From Mesorhizobium sp. B4-1-3 (GTDB lineage: Bacteria > Pseudomonadota > Alphaproteobacteria > Rhizobiales > Rhizobiaceae), in NCBI RefSeq assembly GCF_006439355.1, contig NZ_VFTG01000010.1:62001-126000 (forward strand): 64,000 bases of DNA, given 5' to 3'. This document shows positions 27,812 through 37,524 of this stretch, one piece after another (the stretch's first letter is position 1; every line of letters starts with the position of its first letter). The position numbers and the translations under genes were made by a program. Below the pieces are notes generated by a model. That model saw nothing but the letters and a program-made list of their open reading frames with translations, was not told the DNA's origin and did not search any database.

Positions 27812-28789
27812 ATGACCGATGCGGTGGCACAAAGGACGATCGATCCGATCGCCTTGCGTCGTGCCTTCGGCACCTTCGTCACCGGTGTCACCGTTATCAC
27901 CACACGCGACTGCGACGGCAATCCGCGCGGCATGACAGCTAATTCCTTCACCTCCGTCTCGCTAGACCCGCCACTGCTTCTGGTCTGCGTCGGCAAATCG
28001 GCGTCGAGCTTTCGGGCGTTCAACGAGACGCAGTCCTTCGCGGTCAATTTCCTGCATGAAGCGCAGGCCGATGTGGCATCGGTGTTCGCGTCCAAGGTGG
28101 CCTCCAAATTCCAGTCGGTGAACCATGACCGCGCCCATACCGGCGCGCCGGTCCTCACGGACAGCCTGACCTGGTTCGACTGCACCGTTCACAACCGTGT
28201 CGAGGCCGGCGACCACATCATCCTGATCGGCCAGGTGCAGGCCTTCGGCACCAGCCCGTCGGCGCCGCTGGGTTTTTGCCGCGGCCGCTACGCCAGCGTG
28301 AAGGATCCGCTGCCTGCCGGCTGGCTCGCCTCGCAGGACATGATCATCGGGTATCTGGTCGAAGCAGGAAACCGCGTCCTCTTGCGTGCCGACGGCAAGG
28401 GCGGTTTTGTGCTGCCGACGGCGCGCCGCCGCAAGGCGGACAGCAAACTGGTGCTGGATGGGGGCGAGGCGCTGAGCCTCATCCCTGAAACCACTTTCGT
28501 CTATTCGGTCTTCGACATCGCCGACAGCGATCCTGGCTATCTGATCTACCGTGCCGAGCTCAGCCACGCGAGCGCGGAAGCCGCGCTGCCGAACGGCCAT
28601 GCCTTCTTTCCCGTCGACGCGCTGCCCTACGAGCGGATCGCCACGTCCGAGTTGCGCGCCATGCTGCGCCGCTATGCTCGCGAGCGGCAGGACAAACGGT
28701 TCGGCATCTACATGGATTCCGGCGACGGCGGCCGGGTCGCGATGATCGACGGCCAGTCGAATTCGTGGACGCAGGCCGAGTCCGAATGA
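27812..28789 (+). CDS. Flavin reductase domain protein with C-terminal extension
   Basis: A 325-residue protein from ATG 27812, preceded by GGAGGAAG. The first 165 residues are a flavin reductase-like FMN-binding split barrel: RRAFGTFVTGVTVITTRD, PRGMTANSFTSVSLDPPLL and FCRGRYA. It probably gives reduced FMN to the luciferase-like monooxygenase encoded at 30355. The extra 150 residues (DSGDGGRVAMIDG tail) are not part of the basic reductase and may sense or regulate. First gene of the catabolic operon. Confidence 0.82.
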   Translation: MTDAVAQRTIDPIALRRAFGTFVTGVTVITTRDCDGNPRGMTANSFTSVSLDPPLLLVCVGKSASSFRAFNETQSFAVNFLHEAQADVASVFASKVASKFQSVNHDRAHTGAPVLTDSLTWFDCTVHNRVEAGDHIILIGQVQAFGTSPSAPLGFCRGRYASVKDPLPAGWLASQDMIIGYLVEAGNRVLLRADGKGGFVLPTARRRKADSKLVLDGGEALSLIPETTFVYSVFDIADSDPGYLIYRAELSHASAEAALPNGHAFFPVDALPYERIATSELRAMLRRYARERQDKRFGIYMDSGDGGRVAMIDGQSNSWTQAESE

Positions 28790-28811
28790 CAATCCACGCA
28801 GGACAGACGGC

Positions 28812-30323
28812 ATGAAAACGACGGTCGCATCGCTCGAAGGCTCGCGCCAAAAGCTGTTCATCAACGGTGCGTTCGTGGCGCCGAGGAGCGGGCACTATAT
28901 CGACAGTTTCGACCCGACCACCGGCAGGCCCTGGTACCAATTCGCCGAGGCGACCGCCGAGGATGTTGGCGGGGCTGTCGAGGCCGCGCGGGCTGCCTTC
29001 GCCAATCCGGCCTGGCGGCGCATGACCCAGACCGACCGCGGCAGACTCGTGCGACGGCTCGCAGAACTGGTGCTGGAGAATGCCGACGAGCTGGCACTGA
29101 TCGAGACGCGCGATAACGGCAAGCTGCTGAAGGAAATGCGGGCGCAGATGCGCGCCATGCCCGACAGCTACACCTACTTCGCCGGCATGGCCGACAAGCT
29201 GCTTGGAGACACGATCCCCGTCAACAAGCTCGACATGCTGAACTTCAACCTGCGCGAGCCGATCGGGGTCGTCGGCATGATCACGCCGTGGAACTCGCCG
29301 CTGATGCTGCTCACCGGTACGCTGGCGCCGTGCCTGGCGCTTGGCAACACGGCGGTCATCAAGCCGTCGGAACATGCTTCGGCCTCGACGATTGCCCTGG
29401 CCGAGCTGATCATGGAGGCGGGCTTTCCCGCCGGCGTCGTCAATGTAGTGACCGGCACGGGAGCTGTCGCGGGCGAAGCACTGACGCGCCATCCGGGCAT
29501 CGCCAAACTGGTCTTCACCGGCTCGACCGGGACCGGGCGGCGCATTGCCGCCAATGCGGCGCAGAATCTCATCCCTTGCTCGATGGAGCTTGGCGGCAAG
29601 TCGCCGCATGTCGTCTTCGGTGACGTCGATGTCGAGCATGCCGTGAACGGCGTCGTATCGGGAGTCTTCGCGGCCGCGGGCCAGACCTGCGTCGCCGGCT
29701 CGCGCTGCTTCGTCGAGGCGAGCGCCTATGACCGCTTTGTCGAGGCGCTGGTCGAGCGAACAAGGCGGGTGCGTGTCGGCCTGCCGATGCTGGAGGAAAC
29801 CGACGTCGGCCCGCTGGCGCTGTCGGCGCAGCTTGGCAAGGTTGAAACCTATGTCGCCTCGGGCGTGCGCCAAGGCGCGCGGATAGCGGCCGGCGGCAAG
29901 CGACCGCAAACGGACGAGCTCGCCGGCGGCTGGTATTTCGAGCCGACCGTGATGATCAATGCCCACAACAGCATGGAGTTCATGCAGGAGGAGCTGTTCG
30001 GTCCTGTCGTCGGCGTGATCCCGTTTTCGTCGGAGGACGAGATGATCCGGCTCGCCAACGACACGCGCTACGGGCTCGCCTCCGGCATCTGGACGCGCGA
30101 CATCAATCGCGCGCTGCGCTTCGCAAGGAATGTCGAGGCCGGCACGGTCTGGATCAACACCTATCGCGCCTCTTCCTTCATGTCCGCCAATGGCGGCTTC
30201 AAGGAGAGCGGCTACGGGAGGCGCGGCGGCTTCGACGCCATGGAGGAGTTCTCGCGCCTGAAAAACGTCGTGATCGACTATTCCGGCGCCATGCAGGACC
30301 CCTTCATTATCCGCCTTCGCTGA
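28812..30323 (+). CDS. NAD(P)-dependent aldehyde dehydrogenase
   Basis: A 503-residue ALDH with all key motifs: TPWNSPLML, KPSEHASAST (cofactor lysine), FTGSTGTGRRIA, the general base in MELGGKSPHVVF and the catalytic cysteine in AAGQTCVAGSR. The end has the family text GGFKESGYGRRGG. It likely oxidises the aldehyde released by the monooxygenase in the same operon. The substrate cannot be read from sequence. Confidence 0.9.
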   Translation: MKTTVASLEGSRQKLFINGAFVAPRSGHYIDSFDPTTGRPWYQFAEATAEDVGGAVEAARAAFANPAWRRMTQTDRGRLVRRLAELVLENADELALIETRDNGKLLKEMRAQMRAMPDSYTYFAGMADKLLGDTIPVNKLDMLNFNLREPIGVVGMITPWNSPLMLLTGTLAPCLALGNTAVIKPSEHASASTIALAELIMEAGFPAGVVNVVTGTGAVAGEALTRHPGIAKLVFTGSTGTGRRIAANAAQNLIPCSMELGGKSPHVVFGDVDVEHAVNGVVSGVFAAAGQTCVAGSRCFVEASAYDRFVEALVERTRRVRVGLPMLEETDVGPLALSAQLGKVETYVASGVRQGARIAAGGKRPQTDELAGGWYFEPTVMINAHNSMEFMQEELFGPVVGVIPFSSEDEMIRLANDTRYGLASGIWTRDINRALRFARNVEAGTVWINTYRASSFMSANGGFKESGYGRRGGFDAMEEFSRLKNVVIDYSGAMQDPFIIRLR

Positions 30324-30354
30324 CCATGAACCCGACCCAAACCGGGAGACCCAG

Positions 30355-31431
30355 ATGAAATTCGCGGTTTCGCTGACCATGGAGCGCTTCTCACCCGACA
30401 CCCCGATGGCAACGGTGAAAGGCAATCTGCTCGAGCTCGCGCGCATGGCGGACGAGGGCGGCTTCGAGACGCTTTGGACGGCGGAGCACCATACGCTCGA
30501 ATGCACGATCTCGCCCAATCCGCTGATGACGCTGACCTGGCTTGCGCAGCACACCGAGCAGATAAGGCTCGGCACGTCGACGCTGGTCGCCCCCTATTGG
30601 AGCCCGATCCGTCTGGCGGGCGAGGCGGCGCTTTGCGACCACCTGACGGGCGGGCGGCTGGAGTTCGGCATCGCGCGCGGTTCCTATCAGTACGAGTTCG
30701 ACCGCATGGCCGGCGGCATGCCGCAGCAGGAAGGCGTTGCCTATCTGAAGGAGCTGTTGCCAGCGGTGAAGAAACTGTGGGCCGAAGACTACGCCCATGA
30801 CGGCCACTACTGGAAGTTCCCTGTGGCCGCTGGCGTCCCGAAGCCGCTGCAGAACCCGCACCCGCCGATCTGGGTGGCCGCGCGAGACCCCGGCACATTC
30901 GATTGGGCGGTCGGCATCGGCGCCTCGATCCTGTCGACGCCGTTGTCGGCACCACCGGCCGAGATCGGCGTGCTCGGCGACAAGTTCCGCAAGGCCGTTG
31001 CCGATCATCCGGAAGTACCGCGGCCGCGCCTGATGATGCAGCGGCGCACCTGCGTCTACGACCGGGCGCAAGACTGGGAGGTCGCGGTCGGGCATGCCAT
31101 CGACTATGGCCGCGCCTTCGAGAACTTGTTCCAGAATATCGGCACGGTGCGAAGCGGCTTTCCCGAAGCGGTGCCTTACGAGAGCGTCAAAGGCAAGGAC
31201 AACTACAATCCCGAGAACATCCGCCGCAACCTCATGTTCGGCACCCCGGACGAGGTGATCGAGAAGCTGCTCGACTACGAGACTGCCGGCGTCGACCAGT
31301 ATTGTCTCGGCCTGACGTTCAACCTGCCGTTTGAGCTACAGAAGAAGACGATCAAGCTTTGGGTCGACGAGGTGATGCCGGTCTTCGCCGCGCGCGAGCG
31401 CGACAAGGCGCGACAGGTGGCGAGGGCGTGA
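30355..31431 (+). CDS. Luciferase-like (LLM) flavin-dependent monooxygenase
   Basis: A 358-residue member of the bacterial luciferase-like fold: MKFAVSLTMERFSPDTP, ARMADEGGFETLWTAEHH, LGTSTLVAPYWSPIRLAGEA and LEFGIARGSYQYEFDRM. Class C flavin monooxygenases of this type need FMNH2 from a separate reductase, which is encoded two genes upstream. It probably inserts oxygen next to a C-N, C-S or carbonyl carbon. Confidence 0.88.
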   Translation: MKFAVSLTMERFSPDTPMATVKGNLLELARMADEGGFETLWTAEHHTLECTISPNPLMTLTWLAQHTEQIRLGTSTLVAPYWSPIRLAGEAALCDHLTGGRLEFGIARGSYQYEFDRMAGGMPQQEGVAYLKELLPAVKKLWAEDYAHDGHYWKFPVAAGVPKPLQNPHPPIWVAARDPGTFDWAVGIGASILSTPLSAPPAEIGVLGDKFRKAVADHPEVPRPRLMMQRRTCVYDRAQDWEVAVGHAIDYGRAFENLFQNIGTVRSGFPEAVPYESVKGKDNYNPENIRRNLMFGTPDEVIEKLLDYETAGVDQYCLGLTFNLPFELQKKTIKLWVDEVMPVFAARERDKARQVARA

Positions 31432-31433
31432 TC

Positions 31434-32261
31434 ATGGCCCGCTCCGGTCAGCTTGATGTGCAAGGTGTGCTGCTCAACTGGCGTCTTGAGGGCGAGGGCG
31501 GCGTGCCGCTGGTCTGCATCCATGGCGTCGGTTCCTACCTCGAAGCCTGGAGCGGCGTAGCCGAGCGGCTCAAGGATCGCTTCGCGGTCCTTGCCTTCGA
31601 TCTGCGCGGACACGGGCGCTCCAGCCGCGTCAAAGGTCGGTACGAGATCGACGACTTCGTCGGCGAGACGTTGGCGCTGGCGGACCATTTGGGGTTCGCG
31701 ACTTTCAATCTTGCCGGGTTTTCGCTGGGCGGCTTGATCGCGCAGCGCCTTGCGCTGACGCATGTGGAGCGGCTGCAAAAACTGGTGCTGTTGTCGACGA
31801 TCGCCGGCCGCACGCTCGAGGAACGCCATGCGGTGCGCGGCCGGCTGGCGACGTTGATGGTAAGCGACGCCCCGGCGCACCACGCCGCCTCGTTGTCGCG
31901 CTGGCTGACGGAGGATTTTCAGGACAGGAACCCTGACATCATCGCGGAGCTGCGCCGGCGCGACGCCGAGAACGACCGCGATTGCTACGCCGCGGCTTAC
32001 CGGGTTCTCGCCGAAACCGACTTCGGCGGCATCCTCGACCGTATCACCTGCCCGACGTTGATCGTGACCGGCGAGAACGACCAGGGATCCAGTCCTCGCA
32101 TGGCGCGGCTGATGCACGAACAGGTACAGGGCTCCGAGCTCGCCATCCTGCCCGGGCTTCGCCACTCGATCCTGATCGAGGCGCCGGCTCTCGTCGCCGA
32201 AACCATGGCCGACTTCCTGTTGGGTGCCTGCTGCAGGAGAGGAGATCTCGCGCGTGGGTAG
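31434..32261 (+). CDS. Alpha/beta hydrolase
   Basis: A 275-residue hydrolase. Oxyanion and nucleophile motifs are visible: CIHGVGSYLEAW, AFDLRGHGRSS, the nucleophile elbow AGFSLGGLIAQ, an acid region TLIVTGENDQGS and the terminal histidine LPGLRHSILIEAP. The ATG lies two bases after the stop of the monooxygenase gene, so they are co-translated. It would hydrolyse an ester, amide or enol-lactone in the pathway. Confidence 0.85.
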   Translation: MARSGQLDVQGVLLNWRLEGEGGVPLVCIHGVGSYLEAWSGVAERLKDRFAVLAFDLRGHGRSSRVKGRYEIDDFVGETLALADHLGFATFNLAGFSLGGLIAQRLALTHVERLQKLVLLSTIAGRTLEERHAVRGRLATLMVSDAPAHHAASLSRWLTEDFQDRNPDIIAELRRRDAENDRDCYAAAYRVLAETDFGGILDRITCPTLIVTGENDQGSSPRMARLMHEQVQGSELAILPGLRHSILIEAPALVAETMADFLLGACCRRGDLARG

Positions 32262-32524
32262 CGGTCTCCGCGGAGCAGGGGAGGGTGTTTCGTTCAAAGC
32301 GCCGGGTGGCACCTCGCTGGGAACAAGCCAGAGCTTTTCGTGTGAGCGAAGGAACGACGGAGGCAAACATCCTCCGCGGCGGCGGAAGACTGGGCCGGCG
32401 CTGGCGTCGCTAAATCCACGAGCCGTCGAGACGGCGCCGACCCGTCGGCAGGGATTGCGAGATCATGACCGCTGAACGGGCATGAAACGCATGAGACTGA
32501 ACAACAACAAGGGAACACACGAAA

Positions 32525-33358
32525 ATGACATTCTGGAACAGACGACAGCTGACGATGGCAGCACTCGCGCTGGCGCTTGGCGCCTATCCCGCCCACGCAG
32601 GTGCGGTGCTCGACCGCGTGATGGCCGCCGGCACCCTCAAGGTTGCGACCGATGCCAATTGGGCGCCGCAATCGTTCGTGAATGCAAACAATGAACTCGA
32701 CGGCTTCGACGTCGACGTGGCCAAGGCGATCGGCCAGCATCTCGGCGTCAAGGTCGAGTTCGTCACGCCCGGATGGGACATCATTACCGCCGGCAACTGG
32801 GCGGGTCGTTGGGATATGCATGTCGGCTCGATGACGCCGACCAAGAAGCGCGCAGAGATCTTCGATTTTCCGGCGGTGTACTATTATACCCCGGCAGCGG
32901 TCGCTGTGCACAAGGACAGCAAGGCCAAGACGCTCGCCGACCTGGACGGCAAGGTGGTCGGCGCCACCAGCACCTCCACTTTCGAAGCTTATGCCAAGAA
33001 AGATCTTACGCTCGACGCCGCCGGCGCGCCACCTTTCGAGTACAAGCTCAATCCGAAGGAAGTGCACTCTTACGAGAATTCGACGACAGCCCTCGACGAC
33101 CTTCGCCTTGGCGACGGCGTACGCCTGGATGCGGTGGTCTCGTCGCTGCCGTCCATCCTCGATGCCGAGAAGGCCGGCTATCCTATCAAGCAAGTCGGCG
33201 ATCCGGTGTTCTACGAACCGCTGGCAATCGCCATCGAGCATGGCGACCCGGAACTGTCGGCCAAGATCGCCGAGGCCGTGAAGCAGATGAAGGCGGACGG
33301 CACGATGAGCAACTTGTCGGAAAAATGGTACGGCCAAGATTATTCGAAGACGAATTAA
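32525..33358 (+). CDS. ABC transporter substrate-binding protein, polar amino acid family
   Basis: A 277-residue periplasmic protein of family 3 with a signal peptide (cleavage near AHA). Diagnostic text: GTLKVATDANWAPQSF, DGFDVDVAKAIGQHLGVKVEF, GSMTPTKKRAEIFDF. Family members bind amino acids, opines or related nitrogen compounds. With the permease and ATPase that follow it supplies the substrate for the catabolic enzymes upstream. Confidence 0.85.
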   Translation: MTFWNRRQLTMAALALALGAYPAHAGAVLDRVMAAGTLKVATDANWAPQSFVNANNELDGFDVDVAKAIGQHLGVKVEFVTPGWDIITAGNWAGRWDMHVGSMTPTKKRAEIFDFPAVYYYTPAAVAVHKDSKAKTLADLDGKVVGATSTSTFEAYAKKDLTLDAAGAPPFEYKLNPKEVHSYENSTTALDDLRLGDGVRLDAVVSSLPSILDAEKAGYPIKQVGDPVFYEPLAIAIEHGDPELSAKIAEAVKQMKADGTMSNLSEKWYGQDYSKTN

Positions 33359-33413
33359 TCTCTCCAAGGGCGGCCTGCCACCAGCAGGCCGCCGAACCGC
33401 CGGTGCTGAAAAG

Positions 33414-34388
33414 ATGCTTTATCAGGATACCGTCGAGGCCGAAGTCCTCGTTCACAAGCCCTGGTTCGTGGCGACGATGTTTGGCGTCGTCCTGCTGGTC
33501 TTCATGGCCTTCAACCTGTCGGGCACCGGCTTCGCCGAACTCATGCGCCCGGTGATCGGCGAACCGCAAACGAGCGGCATCTACGGGCGCTTCGCCATCG
33601 GTTTTGCCATTGCCGTGATGTTCACGCTCAACGTCGTGCTGATTGGTTTTGCGCCGCTCAAATTGCAGATCGGCATTGTGTGGCTGGAACTGCTGCTCCT
33701 GTTCATGGCCTTCTTCGAAACGTTCCACCTCAGCTTGCCTTTCATCGGCGAGAAGCTGCCGTTCCTGATCACCCAGGGCGTCGCCACCACCCTCTATGTC
33801 TCGGCGATTTCCATCGTCATCGCCTCAGTCATTGCCGTGGCCGGCGCTGTCGCCAAGCTCTCCAACAATGGCTTCGCCTATGCCATTGCCAGCTTCTACA
33901 CCTCCTTGTTCCGCGGCCTGCCGCTTCTTATGCAGGTCTATCTGATCTATCTCGGGCTGCCGCAGCTCGGGTTCGTCATCAATGCCGTGCCCGCCGGTAT
34001 CCTGGCGCTGTCGCTGTGCTACGGCGCCTACATGACCGAGATTTTCCGCTCGGGCATCCAGAGCATCGACCGCGGCCAGTGGGAGGCTTCGCGCTCGATG
34101 GGGTTCGGCTTCGCTTTGACCATGCGCCGCATTATCCTGCCGCAGGCGCTGCCGGTGATCATTCCGCCGACGGGCAACCAGTTCATCTCGATGCTGAAGG
34201 ATTCCTCGCTGGTTTCCGTCATCGGCGTGTGGGAGCTGATGTTCCTGGCGCGCACGCTTGGCCAGAAGACCTTCCAGCACATGGAGATGCTGATCTCCGC
34301 CGCCATCATCTATTGGATGCTGTCTATCTGCCTCGAACTGATCCAGTCCCGCATCGAACGGCACTATGGCAGGAGCAAGATGCGATGA
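33414..34388 (+). CDS. ABC transporter permease, polar amino acid type
   Basis: A 324-residue permease with an N-terminal pair of extra hydrophobic segments (residues 15-90) and the usual permease domain after about residue 120 ([43 protein letters not shown]-loop). Only one permease is present, so it should act as a homodimer. Its stop overlaps the ATPase start (ATGA). Confidence 0.85.
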   Translation: MLYQDTVEAEVLVHKPWFVATMFGVVLLVFMAFNLSGTGFAELMRPVIGEPQTSGIYGRFAIGFAIAVMFTLNVVLIGFAPLKLQIGIVWLELLLLFMAFFETFHLSLPFIGEKLPFLITQGVATTLYVSAISIVIASVIAVAGAVAKLSNNGFAYAIASFYTSLFRGLPLLMQVYLIYLGLPQLGFVINAVPAGILALSLCYGAYMTEIFRSGIQSIDRGQWEASRSMGFGFALTMRRIILPQALPVIIPPTGNQFISMLKDSSLVSVIGVWELMFLARTLGQKTFQHMEMLISAAIIYWMLSICLELIQSRIERHYGRSKMR

Positions 34389-35128
34389 GCACCGAGGCTA
34401 TCATCGAAGTCAGGGCCGTTTCCAAATGGTACGGCCAGTTCCATGCTCTGAAGAACATCAACCTGACGGTGCACAAGGGCGAACGCATAGTCATCTGCGG
34501 GCCTTCCGGCTCGGGCAAATCGACACTGATCCGCTGCTTCAATCGCCTCGAAGCCCATCAGCAGGGCGAGATCGTCGTCAACGGCGTCGCGCTGCATGGC
34601 AGGATGAGCAACGTCGCGGCCGTACGCTCGAATGTCGGCATGGTCTTTCAGCACTTCAATCTGTTTCCGCATATGACGGTGCTGATGAACTGCATGGCCG
34701 GGCCGATGTGGGTCAAAGGTGTTTCGGCCGTCGAGGCGCGCCAGACGGCGCTCCAGTTCCTGGAGCGGGTCCGGATTCCCGAACAGGCGAACAAGTTCCC
34801 CGTCCAGCTTTCTGGCGGCCAGCAGCAGCGCGTGGCGATTGCCCGCAGCCTGTGCATGAAACCCGATGTGATGCTCTTCGACGAGCCGACCTCGGCCCTC
34901 GATCCGGAAATGGTCTCGGAGGTGCTGGAGACGATGACGGGGCTGGCCCGTGACGGCATGACGATGGTGTGCGTGACGCACGAGATGGGCTTTGCCCGCG
35001 CGGTTGCGGACCGCGTCATCTTCATGGACGCCGGACAGATCCTTGAGGAGGGCACCCCCGACGAGTTTTTCGGCAACCCGCGTCATAATCGGACAAAGTT
35101 GTTCCTCAGCCAGATACTGAAGCATTAA
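34385..35128 (+). CDS. ABC transporter ATP-binding protein, polar amino acid type
   Basis: A 247-residue ATPase of the GlnQ/HisP group: Walker [27 protein letters not shown]-loop, signature [15 protein letters not shown], Walker [16 protein letters not shown] and H-loop THEMGFA. Start overlaps the permease stop. It is the last gene of the catabolic block; the next feature is a RiPP-like peptide gene 26 bases later. Confidence 0.9.
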   Translation: MSTEAIIEVRAVSKWYGQFHALKNINLTVHKGERIVICGPSGSGKSTLIRCFNRLEAHQQGEIVVNGVALHGRMSNVAAVRSNVGMVFQHFNLFPHMTVLMNCMAGPMWVKGVSAVEARQTALQFLERVRIPEQANKFPVQLSGGQQQRVAIARSLCMKPDVMLFDEPTSALDPEMVSEVLETMTGLARDGMTMVCVTHEMGFARAVADRVIFMDAGQILEEGTPDEFFGNPRHNRTKLFLSQILKH

Positions 35129-35154
35129 ACCATCCAGCAGAAGGCCGTTTTCGA

Positions 35155-35256
35155 GTGAAGTTTTCGGAAACCGGAAAGCCGGTCCGTGTTCGCAAGGACA
35201 AGCCTTCTGCCGTCGTTGTGGGGCCTTCGGCGCCGCCGTCCGTCGTGTCCACATAA
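35155..35256 (+). CDS. RiPP-precursor-like peptide, 33 aa, degenerate copy
   Basis: From GTG 35155 the frame reads MKFSETGKPVRVRKDKPSA then VVVGPSAPPSVVST. It aligns along its length with the intact 32-aa peptide at 37968-38066 (VRK-K-SA-VxGPSAPP). The leader motif YEKP of the intact copy is changed to TGKP and the start is GTG, so this copy is probably decaying. A degraded terminator follows. Confidence 0.5.
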   Translation: MKFSETGKPVRVRKDKPSAVVVGPSAPPSVVST

Positions 35257-35272
35257 CTACGCAACAGCCTTG

Positions 35273-35305
35273 GGAGCCCGTCGGCTCTGTCGGCGAGCTT
35301 TTTCT
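35273..35305 (+). terminator. Degenerate hairpin with T-run after the RiPP-like copy
   Basis: agcccgtcgg pairs imperfectly with tcggcgagct and is followed by ttttt. The same position after the intact copy (38083-38112) has a much better hairpin. Confidence 0.4.
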
Positions 35306-35325
35306 GGACGACGCAGCTTTCTCTT

Positions 35326-35513
35326 TGAAGGCGAACCAAAACACAGCGGCCTCGGCCTCGTCGGTGACTCGCACCCACTCCATTTCGTCGCGCCTTCGCC
35401 TGGAAGTCGCGGCCAGTTCCTATTCTGGCGGTGTCCAGCGGTGTCTCGGCTATCACCGTTTGACTTGCTGTCACCGCTTCACCGGCCATCGTCTCGACCA
35501 CATAGCTTTTCGT
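35326..35513 (-). pseudogene. Decayed small gene (EWVRVTDEAEAAVFW family), copy A
   Basis: The minus strand reads KSYVVETMAGEAVTAS, IAETPLDTARIGTGRD and, after one frameshift, EWVRVTDEAEAAVFWFAFK. The codon matching the ATG of copy B (39252) is ACG here, and the original stop is lost. It is about 75-80% similar to copy B by eye. The undamaged gene would encode a roughly 62-residue protein of unknown function. Confidence 0.6.
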
Positions 35514-35598
35514 GCATTGCGCTCCCATCGGTCACCGAGCAACGATGATCGCAAAGCCTTGTTCCTGCTCGAGGCACGCGTGCGCTTGGCACCCCGGC

Positions 35599-35836
35599 CT
35601 AGCTGAATGGACGATGACTATTCATAGGCCACCACCTGCGGAGTTCGGTCGCCAGCACGTCAAGACATTTCGCATCGGGCGCGTAGTTGCCCCCAAGCGC
35701 AGGATACCGCTCCGTCTGCGGCCGATAGAACTTCAGCCAGTTCGGCACGTCCCCGAAGGGGGAACGTTCCTCGCCAGATTCCCTTCTCCAGCGTGACTGT
35801 GCCCGTCTCCGAATCGTATGTCGCAGTTGCTTTCAT
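35599..35836 (-). pseudogene. Hypothetical protein with a single-base insertion
   Basis: Starts MKATATYDSETGTVTLEKGI; after GTFP the frame is broken by one surplus C in a run of five, and the sense continues GDVPNWLKFYRPQTERY to a stop at 35599. The corrected product has about 78 residues and resembles small conserved hypothetical proteins of Mesorhizobium. A homopolymer insertion may be a real mutation or an error. Confidence 0.6.
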
Positions 35837-35913
35837 GGCGGCGTTATAGGCTGGTGTTCCTGAAACAAAGCCAGGGTCCGATCGTTTGCGAATTGCAAAC
35901 CAGCGGCTGCGCC

Positions 35914-36123
35914 ATGCCGCCTACTTCGATCAGGAAAGCCGAGTACGATCCCGCAAGTAAGACCTTGTCAGTCTGGTTTGTGGCCCTCGACAAGCACTAC
36001 TATTTCGAGGAAGTCCCTCCGGCATTTGTGCGGCGTCCCGGTCAGCGTTTGTCAAGGGCCGCTCCGAGGCTGCTTGACTTCAGCAGAGGCTTTCGCACGC
36101 CGCGCGGACGCCGTCGCATCTAG
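35914..36123 (+). pseudogene. KTSC-domain protein, frameshifted copy
   Basis: Starts MPPTSIRKAEYDPASKTL and SVWFVALDKHYYFEEVPP, matching KTSC domain proteins (PF13619). After EEVPP the frame is wrong: one base shift gives AASRSAFVKGR, the expected continuation, then a stop. Upstream about 60 bases also match the other KTSC copy at 39753, so both came from one ancestral segment. KTSC function is unknown. Confidence 0.65.
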
Positions 36124-36543
36124 CTTACCGCGCCACGAGCAGTTCTGCAGATACGACCGGGCCTAAGTCGCAGGAGTTGACATGTGCTTACACGTCCTCC
36201 GCGGATCGCTGGAATAGCTGCTCTGCGCGACAAGCCGGCGGCTCATGATGTCGAGCGGCCGGCTCGGGGAGCGCTCGCTGTCGGAATGCGATGCGCGCTA
36301 GTCCAGGGCACTTTGAACTTGCCAACCCATTAGACCGCTCGCCGCTCCTGGCCTCGCCGGTCGTGGAGCGTAGGCACCCTTGGCTGTAGCCGGCTAAATC
36401 TAGCGCCTAGCCGTACTCGACCACTCTCTGGCGCCGTCGGGTGCACCGTCCGTTTGCAGACGAATCCCAATCCGATCCGATGTCACGAACGTGTACTTAG
36501 TCGACCAAATCCGGCGGACATCGCCCGCTTGCGAAAAGTTCGA
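36124..36543. other. Intergenic region, no gene recognised
   Basis: No coding frame of note on either strand. It lies downstream of the outer-membrane protein gene and of the KTSC relic. Confidence 0.4.
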
Positions 36544-37293
36544 CTAAAAACCGCCGCCGAACTTATAGCTGAGGCGAGCCATAACAGCGTCCGCTCTGGC
36601 CTTGACCTTATACGTCTCGGGATTGTCGCCCAGGGAGCCGTCGTCGAACACGTTGTTCCCGGTGCTGGTCTTTGAGCCGAGATTGATGTGCGTGTAGTCG
36701 ATGCCGAGGCTAAGCTTGTCGGTAAGGGCGTAGTCGACCCCCAGACCTAGCGCGTAGCCGTTGTGCCACTCGTTCTGCTCGTAGGTAACCAAAGCATCGT
36801 TGTCTCTTGCCTTGAACCCTACCTCGCCACCTGCATAGCCGCCCTTGGCGTAGACCAGGAACCGGTCGAACGCATAGCCGACCTTACCAACCACCGTCGC
36901 ATAGTGCTGGATCCTGCCGGTCTCGGTGTCGGTGTCGGGAAAGTAGGGACTGACAATCGTCTTCCGGATGCCAGTCGCGGTCCAAGAGGCTTCACCGCCG
37001 AACACGAATTGGTCCCATTGATACTGGGCACCAACATGTACGCCACCAGCAATATTTGTATCGCGGAAATGAAACCCCTCGGTCCCCGCTGGAACCAGAT
37101 CGGTGAAGAAGCCACCGCTCGGCTGAGTAAAGTCGGTCGCACTGACGGTCCCAGTGGCGACGCCTATGTGTGCGCCGGCGTAAATGCCGCTCCAGTCGTA
37201 AGCCGACCCGGCAACCGGAGTAACCAAGTCAGCCGCATAGCCAGTTGTTGTGCTGAACACGACCACTGCAGTTAACGCTAGAAGTTTTCTCAA
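36544..37293 (-). CDS. Outer-membrane beta-barrel protein (Omp25/RopB-like)
   Basis: About 249 residues with a signal peptide (LRKLLALTAVVVFSTTTGYA) and the family start DWSGIYAGAHIGVATG, alternating beta strands, and a C-terminal VMARLSYKFGGGF ending in phenylalanine as BAM-targeted barrels do. An eight-stranded porin-like barrel of the Omp25/Omp31/RopB group is expected. The best start is TTG 37293 with GGGGAG about nine bases upstream. Such proteins are abundant surface proteins of rhizobia. Confidence 0.82.
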   Translation of the reverse strand: MRKLLALTAVVVFSTTTGYAADLVTPVAGSAYDWSGIYAGAHIGVATGTVSATDFTQPSGGFFTDLVPAGTEGFHFRDTNIAGGVHVGAQYQWDQFVFGGEASWTATGIRKTIVSPYFPDTDTETGRIQHYATVVGKVGYAFDRFLVYAKGGYAGGEVGFKARDNDALVTYEQNEWHNGYALGLGVDYALTDKLSLGIDYTHINLGSKTSTGNNVFDDGSLGDNPETYKVKARADAVMARLSYKFGGGF

Positions 37294-37469
37294 GGTATTT
37301 GCTCCCCAACTTGAACCCAAGGTGAGCTTAGCAGTATCATGAGCTTTGTACTGTGGCGGATATGTCGCACGGCGACAAAATCAGGGGTTGCACCGGCGAG
37401 GGTTGCGCGTCTCTGAGGCGCGTCCACCGCTTAACGTTTGTGAAAGCATCTGCCGCAGACTGCGCGCAT

Positions 37470-37516
37470 CATGGTTTCGCTCACCCCCGTCACCCCGGCG
37501 GGGACCGGGAACCATG
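37470..37516. repeat. Stem-loop palindrome
   Basis: catggtt (37470-37476) and aaccatg (37510-37516) pair perfectly around a GC-rich loop that itself can fold (ccccggcgggg). This resembles the extragenic palindromic units of rhizobial genomes. Confidence 0.5.
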
Positions 37517-37524
37517 CCAACCTT

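Noticed and set aside
26695-28185. 496-codon minus-strand frame opposite the PucR-like regulator
   Set aside because: Same antisense artefact; the + strand has conserved motifs.
28560-30575. Very long minus-strand open frame (671 codons) opposite the aldehyde dehydrogenase
   Set aside because: It is the antisense of a clearly conserved ALDH; its product is Arg/His/Asp-rich low-complexity text typical of antisense frames in high-GC genes.
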